Source: Astropecten irregularis
Taxonomy: Eukaryota; Echinodermata; Asteroidea; Paxillosida; Astropectinidae
Length of the DNA stretch: 64,000 nt
Assembly: GCA_963971285.1 (NCBI GenBank)
Contig: OZ020256.1
Location: 9,612,541-9,676,540 of the forward strand
Direction: 5' to 3'
Shown here piece after piece: positions 21,431 to 32,200 of this stretch (position 1 is the first letter of the stretch; every line of letters begins with the position of its first letter). Made by a program: the position numbers and the translations under genes. Below the pieces are notes generated by a model. That model did no database searches and had not been told where the DNA came from. It saw only the letters and a program-made list of their open reading frames with translations.

Positions 21431-24400
21431 ACCCCTGTCAACTCTTTTATCACAATTAATCTGTGCATCACATAAATACACCCCATTCTGAAGATGTCTG
21501 GCTAGCATGGGACAAGTACCGTACATACAGATGAAAAGTTTCCCAGCAGCATATATACCCCACAATATCTGAGATCTACGTACCAGTATGACATCACCAT
21601 TTTGAGCTTCTATATTTAGCATTAGAGTGGAGCGCATAAAACTTAGTGTACAAAATGGCAAAAAGACAGTGTATGCTACAACCATGCTGGAATCTCAATT
21701 CACTTCCATCAAATATAATCATAGCCATTTGTAAAACTTATGCATCGGTGGCAGTATTTCTGTTCACAAAGTCATAAAAAATAATACAATTTAAAACAAA
21801 AGTTCTTTTACACAAAACAATGGTAGATATGAAGATGACTATTAAGATTACCGGTAGTCCAAACACTCTTTGCAAACCAATCACAAACAACTATTAAGTG
21901 TCTTTTTTTTCAATTCTGAAGCAGACTATTTCCCCATCCTAACCACAGGATTTTAACCTGAACCCCTAATTGTAGGCCCTTGAAAGTACAACCGCAAGAA
22001 GCACACATCTTGGCACCCAACAGACAAAACCAAACCCTCTGTTAAATTCAGCTTGTATTCTAATGTACAAGGAAAGATCCCTTTAAAAATATCACTATTT
22101 AAAAACAAAACTATCATTTATATTTTGTACAAGTTCAGTACTATGTATTCCTTCGTACTGGGGCACTTTCCCAAAATTACTTATTTTTGTAATGTACTTA
22201 ATTTCTTATTGATTTAATTTTTTAATTCTTATTTAAAAAGAAGCATTTTTGCAAATACGCAGTCAGTACTGCTATAGTACGGCACTTGTTAAAAAAAACC
22301 TTGAATTGGTGTCCTCAGGAATTAGAATTCTGAGAATGGTATGCAAGAACTAAACTGAGACTCTGTGGTGCATTTTATTGCCAGTGTCCAAAACCCATGC
22401 CCAGTTTCCTGCAAATGTTTCAAGGTTTGCAAGGTAGGCAGAAATCCTCCGCAATCCTTCACAATTCCTACTTAAATCTGCGCATTTCCTTCATACAAAC
22501 AATCCTTGTAGAGTTCCTGTGCTATTCCTCTAACTTCTGTTTGACTGACGTCCATGTACTGTGAGCAGACAAAAAGAGGCTTGAGCAAACTTGAGCTGTA
22601 CTTCACAGATGTAGTCTCAAACTTGTCTTCTTGTTATTATCTCCAAATGGGACTCCATGCAGACTGCAAGTTGTGCAGATACTGCACAGGGATGGCACTG
22701 GCACCCATCACTCAGGGTATTCAATCAGATTATATTAAAAGCACCATTGATTAACAGAGTACAGATGTCTGTGGGTCTTCGTTTGGTCCCAACTTCCAAG
22801 TCGGACCTTTTTCACAGGAAGCGTAAAAATACCGGTTGAGATCTTGAAGCACTGCATTCCAAAACGAGTTTCCATTTCAATAAAGACTCTATTGATGAAG
22901 TATTCATTGTTCTGCTGTCTCATCCTGACACTCGTCTGCTCAATGGCAAACCAAATCAATCCATTCAAACACTTTCAACAATTCAAATTCCTTCTTATAG
23001 TTTGTATTCCCTTCAAGTGGGCACCTCTGCTTCCGATATCCAGTTAAGTGACAATATGTAAAAATGGAAGCTTGAGTGAAAAGGTATCATACACAATTAA
23101 CAACAAATTACAAAGGTTAAATATGTATAGTGTTTTTTGTTTTGTTTTTGGTAATGCAGTTGCTCTCTCCATTGTTGAAATGAGAGTTTCTTGTGAGAGT
23201 TCTGTTAATCCTGGCTCCGCCTTTGTGCAATCCTCACTTTCTTCCATGCAGGAGTTCCACAAATTAATGGACGTGACATCTGCAAAGATTTCTATTCCAT
23301 GTTTAAGGATGACAGTTGCCTACTGTATGCAGTCTCGGCCATTAGAAGGAGGACGGCTTTTTGGTTATTGGGGTATGGAACCCTTGTAAGATTTGGCTGA
23401 ATAGAGGTACATACATGTAGGTGGATGCAAAGAAGACATACTCTAATACAAATCATGGAAATAGCTCCCTCTCTTTCCTCATGAGCCACACAATTCCCTT
23501 TACAATAGGCACTTTTGCAGAAAAAAAGGAGAAAAACTTGACGCCAACATCACATCTTAATTTAAAGGCTGTACGCTAATCATTAGAGATCATTCCGTCT
23601 CCAAATTAAGGATTTCACAGTGCAAGGCTTTAATCATGGCAGCATCTTGCCAAGCAAAACGTTTGTAGTAAACCATTGGTTTGGTTGCAGGTCCAAGCTG
23701 ATAAAAGAATGGCTGTATACATACAAGGAAATGCTGTACAAAGATACAGTAAAATAGATGGAAGGATTTCACTTTATGTTTACTCATGAACCGGATTTTC
23801 CTCGTTTTCTTTTTTTACAATGTAAATTATTTTACAATATGTCATCAGTACAACAAACAGATGAAACAAAATGGCAGACAGCAATAGCCTTCAAAAATTG
23901 GTTAGTTGGTAATAATACATACACAACAAACAAGTATCTCAAATGACTTCAAATTGAAGCCAAGTCCATATTATTAACCCTTAATTCAGGATAGAGATAG
24001 ATCTTGTGCTGTAACTGTTCTTTTGTATACCCCTGACTGGTGGTGGAAGATACATGTATGCTACTATGCTGTCTGTCAATCTTCCTGAATTTAACAGGGA
24101 AAGAAACAAATTGTATTCTACCCTCCCCTCGAAGAATCAAATTCTGCTTTATAAAGGATCAGCAGTCTCTGAAGAAGACAGGTCATTCATTTCAAGTATG
24201 CAATCCTGGCAGACTCATTTAGATGCTGGTGTGTGCTGGGAGTGACCAACGTCCAGGTTAATTATCCAGTCGATAACAATAATGCCTGACCAAACACGTC
24301 AATTGTAAAGTTTCCAAAAAGACAAAACCAGCACTTTCAAATATTCCCCCTGCAAATTGTTGATCCATGCACTCTGATCAGCTGACAATATTTCTGCCAT

Positions 24401-24990
24401 TGAAGAAGCATGATTCTTGGATAGCCTTCCATGATACTGACTCTAGCAGGTCCAATGGGAAATGAGAAGCAAGCAGAAATTGCAGAATACTTCAGATTCT
24501 GACTGTGTAACTGTTCCTAAAGGGAAGCATCATCGTGTGTTATCTCCAAACAGTTCCAAGGGAAAATGGCAGTATTCACTTAGAATTCTGCCAGCAAAAT
24601 TCATGCTTTTTTCTTCCCTCTTTGCTGTTGAATGCTCACGTTTGGTTGAGGTCTACATCTGGTATGGAAGCATGTAAGTATCCCATCTCCCGTACACATT
24701 CGCTGTTAAGTGGAAAACAAATTGAAAACCGAACCAACTCCTCCTTCCGACAAGTAACAAAAAATTCCACTGAGATTTCTCATGATCATGGCTGTGGAGA
24801 GTTCCACCTAGAGTCCTACCTGTCTTGCAGAAACTTCTTTCCTTAACCGGAAGGAGAGATAGGATATATATAACAAGAGGACTTTCAGAGACTGCCTGAT
24901 CTCCTACCATTCACAGTAAACTATGTGTGGCACAAGACAAAATGCTGGCTGACCAAGGTGGGGTAAGTTGAGGGACAATCGATGGAGGAA

Positions 24991-26250
24991 CTAGTGTGGA
25001 ACCTCCTCAACTGGGGCATTCTGGCTCTGCTGAATCTCCTCAAAGGTGGTCTCAAAGCAGCGCTTGAGGTCTGCGTAGGACACCACCAGGATGTTCTGTT
25101 CGTCCCGGGACATCAAGGTAACCTTCTCCGGCACACCAGAATCCAACTTGAAAAGAATGACAACAAACACGAGAAGGATTGATAATAATCACCTAATGAG
25201 AGTAAGTCTTGGAGTATGATTTAGTTTGGCTGCCTCTCTGGATAGTTTCATTATCAGTGGCTGATCTTACCTTATTCAGAGACTGTATGATATGGGCCAT
25301 GTCAATCCAGGGGGTGCTATCAGATGTAACTTGATGGAACAGGTAATCTCTGTATAGCTTCAACAAATAACGGTCACCAGTCTCTGACCAGGTTGGATCC
25401 CCGTTAAACCTAGGAAAAGAAAACAAGAATTCAAACCCAAATGTCAATTATCAAAATAAAAATAACACAAAAGAGAGATATTATGGTGTATCCACAAATG
25501 GCATGGTCACTTTTATACCAGGGCCCTTTTCCAAACCTCGGCTCCGGCTCAGGCTCCGGCTTCGTCTCTGTCATCCATATGCTGAAAATATAGGTTGTTG
25601 CTTTTTATTGAAGCTGAATCTCTGTTTTCCTGTTCAAAATAGAGTATCTACTTCCAAACCGTATGCAAAAGCCTCGATTTTGATAACCGTTATTTTAGAA
25701 TGGATTCACGAAATGGAGCCGGAGCCTGAGCCGGAGCCAAGGTTTGGAAAAGGCCCCAGGTTGGGGCAAGATGTGCACTTAGTGCTTCCTTGTTATGATA
25801 TCGACCCACAATTATTCTTCGTTGTGATGACTAATTATTACTATGATTATCCTTCTACAACATGAACAGAGACTGATGCTTTTATTTCAATGTGAAATCA
25901 AGATGCTTGTGTGAGTATCTTGCCACTACGAGAAACATCTCGCTTCAACGCTCATAATATCTACAGTTTGGGATATTGTGCATATGTCCGCCCATATGAT
26001 AAGTTCCAGAGCATGCTAATCTTATTCATATGCCTCCTGAGATGAGGCTACTTACTCTGGTCGTTCATTCATGATACCCAGCTTGCACAGGAGGCGGAAG
26101 TGTCGTCCGTTGCCCACCTCCTTAGCCACTTCTTCCTCTAGGACGTCACCCCTCATCTGAGCAGCGTCCAGCTGGGTGTAGAACCTAGCACCGATCATTG
26201 GCATGATGTCATTGACTGACCGGGGCCTTGGCTGGGTGGTCAGTAGATAC
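24991..26250 (-). CDS. PAN3: PAN3 coding exons 13-15 (coiled coil and C-terminal knob)
   Basis: 26056-26250, 25271-25409 and 24991-25146. This region dimerises PAN3 and binds PAN2. Blocks: YLLTTQPRPRSVNDIMPMIG, FRLLCKLGIMNERPEFN, TPWIDMAHIIQSLNK, LDSGVPEKVTLMSRDEQ and VVSYADLKRCFETTFEEIQQ, ending VEEVPH and a TAG at 24991-24993. Confidence 0.97.
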
Positions 26251-29200
26251 CTGTGGACAGGACAGTTGGGTTATTTCTTTTCCTTGTTGAAATACAATTC
26301 TATAGCACAAAACTAGAATCATTTGATTGTTGGAATGATTGATTGATAGAGTTCTTCGAGAATCATGGCAAAGCAGGAAACTAATGAACAGTTGATCGAT
26401 CGACTGATTGACTAACTGACTGCTTTAATAACTGCCCAGTTCCTTCTTACTTACAGAATCAGATTCTTGAGATCGCTGGAGAAGTTGTGGGCTACCAGTT
26501 CCAGAGAGCCCTGTATGTGCTGTCTCTGGATGCTCTGGACAGAGTTGCAGGCTAATACCAGGACCACCTTGCCAAGGGACACCAGGTCTTCTTGCTGAAA
26601 TATTAACAACGACAAAGAATGGATAAGCTCCAAGATAATCACTATTTGCTCCAGTTCTCACATTAGTTGTTCAAAGAGAATCCTTGCAAAACCTACATTT
26701 CATTTCATTTTATTGTCCAGTTGGAAAATCACCTTGTCTACATTAAAGGTAATATCAAACTTTGTTTTTTTGTCAAAGAAATACAGAGTTGTGGGCAAAA
26801 ATATCAAGGAAAATACAGTAACAGTCATCTGTGAAAATTTCAGTCCCATACGGTGCCCACCTTTTGAGAAAAACAGTGAAAAACGGCCACAGTATTTCTT
26901 AAGTCTTTTCTCTTTTATTTTTGATCTTCAAAAGATTAAAAATAATTTTGGTCACTGGTTTTTCTCTTTTCTGGATAATTACAATATTTCAGGTAGAAAA
27001 ATCTTAACGATATGTTTCTACCATCACCATCTTTATACCCTGTAAGTTATAATTAAATCTGTGAAGATTTCTGTTTTGGTTTCTTACCAAAGTATGATAC
27101 TACCTTTAATCCAATAAAACAGAAAACATGAAAGATACATTGACATTGCTTACCATCTTGTCATAACCTTCTGAGGGGCATTGAGTCTATACATTTGTAT
27201 AAGAACTACTATATCTTCTTATAGTTTCATTTTTTAATGTGAATCACTCAGCAAATGATTTGGCCACATGTTTGGTTCAAATTTCACTAATCCATCAACT
27301 TTAACACATTTCAAGATATCTTGGGTAAGTGTTAATTTCAGACATATTTTTCTTACCTGGTAGTGGGATATCATGGCAAGTGGGTTGTTACCGCCATCAA
27401 ACGTCAGTACATCAAAGATGCCTACGCAGTTGACTCGCAATCGGGACTTGCCTGACACCAAGATCTTGGTGGGATCCATGACTCGACAGGCCAGGCCGGC
27501 AGCGTGTATGGTGCGTAGGGCGGAGGAGAGCTGAACGACATAGGTCCAAATGAGACTCTCAGGCAGGAGACCAGTGCGTGGCTGGGGACCGTTGACACCT
27601 GACAGGGTTCAAAGGTCAAATTTCACATAATACTAGGGACAACAAACAGTGTAGACAGTGGTACTTGAACTAATGGTTTCGACAATGGTACTTATTTCAT
27701 TAAATGAAAAAAAAAACGATATTAAAAACTTTGAAATCACTTAAAGTGAATAAATGACTGGCTGACCAATGACTGTCCCACCACTGAGTAACCAATCACT
27801 GAGTAACCAATCACTGACTGACCAATCACTGACTGACCAATCACTGACTGACCAATCACTGACTGACCAATCACTGGCTGACCAATCACTGAATGACCAA
27901 TCACTGAATGACCAATCACTGGCTGACCAACCACTGACTGACCTGTGTGGTGCGGTCCTTGTGGTCCCATGAAGCCCCCCTTGTGCTGTTGTCCTTTCCC
28001 AAAGCTGTTGCTACCGCCACTGAAGCCGTTGCTAGCCTGGGCCCCTGGGCCAGTGAAGTGTCTGTTCATCATGGTCAGGGCAGTCGGATGGTAGTCATGG
28101 ACAAACACCGTGGCTAGAGGGAAAAAGGACATACAAAAATGACCAGTGTCTTTGTTTTTCTCCTTTGAAATTAGAAGTTAAACACCTCCACCCACCCCCT
28201 GGGAAAAACCCTGACAAACAAGCCAAAGGGAAAATTTGGCAAATAGAGGAATGAACTGTCAAGAAAGAAGCATTTTGTTGGTAGCCCATTGACCATCCAA
28301 AGTACTGTATACATATTCAGCCACAGTCCATCTTATTGTACCCACTGAACATGGGATGTGTCTTAGATATATCCCAAGAATTCTTTAAAAAAAAAAAACC
28401 CAAAGTAACAAACATCAGAACCAATCTTAGAAATTCATAAGGCAAGAATAACTGCTCTTGTGAACACATCAACTCCTTAAAGGGAACACGATATAGGATT
28501 AAATCTACAATGATATTTTGTGTCTCGAGCTAATTATTTCCTGGATTAAATATGAGAAAAAAAATGTTGAAAATGTTTGTCCAAGCTACTACTCCCCTTG
28601 AGTGGGACCCTCATTAACATAAATCTTCCCAAATGCGTGACGTAAATCGAGGAAGCTGCAGCCACGCGCGCGCGAGCCGGCGCCCAATTCACCGGCCGGT
28701 CACATTGTATATATGCATGTCCACGAAGCCTAAAATCGTTTATCAAAAATACTTTTCGAGAAAAAAGGCTTCAAAGATTTTACACACACGGTTTTACGTT
28801 GGTCTGTGTGGGAGACGGATCACTGAACAGCAGCTTGCCGGCAATGCCGGGGGTCTGTGACCGTGCAAGTTAAGATGTTTTCTAGACCTTCGATAAATTT
28901 CCGCCCCTCGATCTGCGTCACGAACAGCGCCCTCAATTTGAGTCGCGGCAAATTCCCAAAAGGGGGAGGCAATTTTTGGGCGGCAAAAAATCAAATGAAA
29001 AGTTCACTTGCACCAGTTTTGCTTTTAATTCACATTTAATACATTACATAAATGAATTTATTTATGAAATAAAATGCGATACGCCCAGTTCAAGCAGCTT
29101 GTTTCCTTTAAATGTTTGTCCACATCCATTTAGCTATTTATTGCTGCAGCAGTCAGCACTCAACACCATCACAAGTCAGCTACTGTACAGATACTGGAGC

Positions 29201-32200
29201 TATACACTTAACATCAATATAAGGCAATGAGACAACATTAAAGAGCCAAGATGGATTCAACTTCATTGGTTAATGAGGAATCCATTAATTATACTGAGCT
29301 CAGAATACAAGCCTGTATCATTCATTATGTGAGAGTAGAACCTGGCCATCCTAAACAGTAAGCAAGAGAGGGCGTCCTGGACTAGTTCTACTTACAATGT
29401 TCTCCAAAGGCTTTAGTGCTGAAGACTTCTCGCAGCGTGACTATGTTGGAATGCTGTAGTTTCTTCCACTTGTCCACAAGAACCATCCACTGTGTGTTGG
29501 TCATCCTAAAGCCTGTTACAGTCAACGGTAGAATCACACAGGATTAGGAACGATTTTGTTCATGTAGGAGTTTTCAGAAATAATGGGAAACTGACTGAAT
29601 TTAAAGTCACTGCAAAGTGAACAAAAGAAAAATTTACTGGAGCGGGATTCGAACCAACGACCTCCTTAACACCAAACAGGCACTCTACCAACTTGAGCTA
29701 TCCAACCCTACGTTGGTGGTATCCCAGTCAGTTTTTCTTTTACGAAACCTTTTTAATGAATTTAAAACTTGGAGTTAGGAGGGCCTGATATTTCAATCCT
29801 AGCAGAATCTTTCTCAAAAGTGTAACACTTTCAGATTACCGCATGATTGTTTTCAAATTCCATTCCCATGTACTGATTATTTATAAGCAAACAAGCAGTG
29901 ATAGATCAAAATGAAGTTAAGCAAATTCAGAATCACAATTAAGTTAAAGTGAAATACTGTTTATCAATTCTTTTCCTCAAATGCTGGCAGAATAAAAAGT
30001 CATAACTTATCCTTGACACCAAGACCAGATAGATTGGTGTGCATTACTTCCTGCTCCAGGGATGCAGGGATGGGACTAGTGTGTCTAGCTATGGACTCAC
30101 CATGTATTCTTCTGAGGCAGTACAGCTTGTTATCCTTCTTGTTGATGGCCTTGTAGCATGTGGTGGTATAGCCAAAAGTACTGGATTTCTCCATGGGGCT
30201 CTTGGGAGGTGGTTCCAGGGGGAACAACGTGTGATACTTGTCTACTTCCTGTGGAATGTCTGTAGGGTGAGGGAAAGAGGAGGAGGGGGTGACCAGGGCA
30301 ATGAATGAGGGAAAAATGGGAATCCATTGACCTCAATGCTTCAACGACCACTCCTAGTGCTGCCCAATCGCTTTAAGGCTTTATTGGTGAGTTTAAACTT
30401 TGTAAATGCAATTTAAGGGTTGATGCATTCTTTGCAAGTAATAGTAATTATGTTCAGTTAAGTATGTATGGTATGATGGCTATGTATTCTTATTAAGAGA
30501 GCAACGTCATAACACAAACACAGTATTAACTAATTCCCATATTCCAGATATCAATTTGAACTCCGGAGTAGAAAGAAGCCAATCCACTTTATAGCTTTGT
30601 CTGCAAATGATTAAAACCCAGCCAGTGGAGATTCCCAATGCTTGTTTCTCTGAGACACTGTTTCCAATGCATCATGATTTCAATAAAAGATACAAACATA
30701 GATGAATTATTAAACCAGAGGATCACAATAGCCATCCTGAGCACAGCCAATCCCCAGTGGGGCTCGGTCTTAAAGTTGTCCTAAAGATATTGCGCTTGAT
30801 GCACCAGACACCCACAACCACGGACCCAACAGGATTACCAACAGCCTCCCAAACCCCACACCCCTGACTATAGAGGAGGAGCCAAGTGGTCCACTCTACA
30901 TGGAGCTGATCCACCCTACCTACCTGGGTTCTCTCCAGGATCTACCTGGGCCATGGATACCGCCCTACAGGGGACTGATCTGCCCTACCTACCTGGGTTC
31001 TCTCCAGGATCTACCTGGGCCATGGACACCGCCCTACATGGGGCTGATCTGCCCTACATACCTGGGTTCTCTCCAGGATCTACCTGGGCCATGGACACCG
31101 CCCTACATGGGGCTGATCTGCCCTACCTACCTGGGTTCTCTCCAGGATCTACCTGGGCCATGGACACTGCCCTACATGGGACTGATCTGCCCTACATACC
31201 TGGGTTCTCTCCAGGATCTACCTGGGCCATGGGCACCGCCCTACATGGGGCTGATCTGCCCTACATACCTGGGTTCTCTCCAGGATCTACCTGGGCCATG
31301 GACACTGCCCTACATGGGGCTGATCTGCCCTACATACCTGGGTTCTCTCCAGGATCTACCTGGGCCATGGACACTGCCCTACATGGGGCTGATCCGCCCT
31401 ACATACCTGGGTTCTCTCCAGGATCTACCTGGGCCATGGGCACCGCCCTACATGGGGCTGATCTGCCCTACATACCTGGGTTCTCTCCAGGATCTACCTG
31501 GGCCATGGACACTGCCCTACATGGGACTGATCCGCCCTACATACCTGGGTTCTCTCCAGGATCTACCTGGGGCATGGATACCGCCCTACATGGGGCTGAT
31601 CTGCCCTACATACCTGGGTTCTCTCCAGGATCTACCTGGGGCATGGGCACCGCCCTACATGGGGCTGATCTGCCCTACATACCTGGGTTCTCTCCAGGAT
31701 CTACCTGGGCCATGGACACTGCCCTACATGGGGCTGATCCGCCCTACATACCTGGGTTCTCTCCAGGATCTACCTGGGCCATGGGCACCGCCCTACACGG
31801 GGCTGATCTGCCCTACATACCTGGGTTCTCTCCAGGATCTACCTGGGCCATGGGCACCGCCCTACATGGGGCTGATCTGCCCTACATACCTGGGTTCTCT
31901 CCAGGATCTACCTGGGCCATGGACACTGCCCTACATGGGACTGATCTGCCCTACATACCTGGGTTCTCTCCAGGATCTACCTGGGCCATGGGCACCGCCC
32001 TACATGGGGCTGATCTGCACTACCTACCTGGGTTCACGCCAGGATCTACCTGGGCCATGGACACCGCCCTACATGGGGCTGATCTGCCCTACCTACCTGG
32101 GTTCTCTCCAGGATCTACCTGGGCCATGGACACCGCCCTCTTGTTGTATATCTCCATCTTGAGTTCCTCACCAACAAAGAATGATGGAGCATTGGGCTTG

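Larger units (their letters stand above)
18350..24990 (-). other. PAN3 3' flank; possible very long 3' UTR
   Basis: No exon or protein similarity was found in these 6.6 kb. Tandem repeats are absent and only three or four MITEs occur (19125, 20238, 20889, 21290), fewer than elsewhere. On the minus strand, candidate poly(A) signals after the PAN3 stop are ATTAAA near 23627, AATAAA at about 22373, about 20041 and about 18447. How much belongs to the transcript cannot be decided from sequence. Confidence 0.4.

Noticed and set aside
27769-27972. Plus-strand ORF of (DQSLT)n repeats as a small repeat protein
   Set aside because: Antisense of the 15-bp PAN3 intron 10 array.
29640-29715. tRNA gene on the minus strand
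   Set aside because: A and B boxes are clear, but acceptor and anticodon stems do not pair; treated as a SINE remnant.
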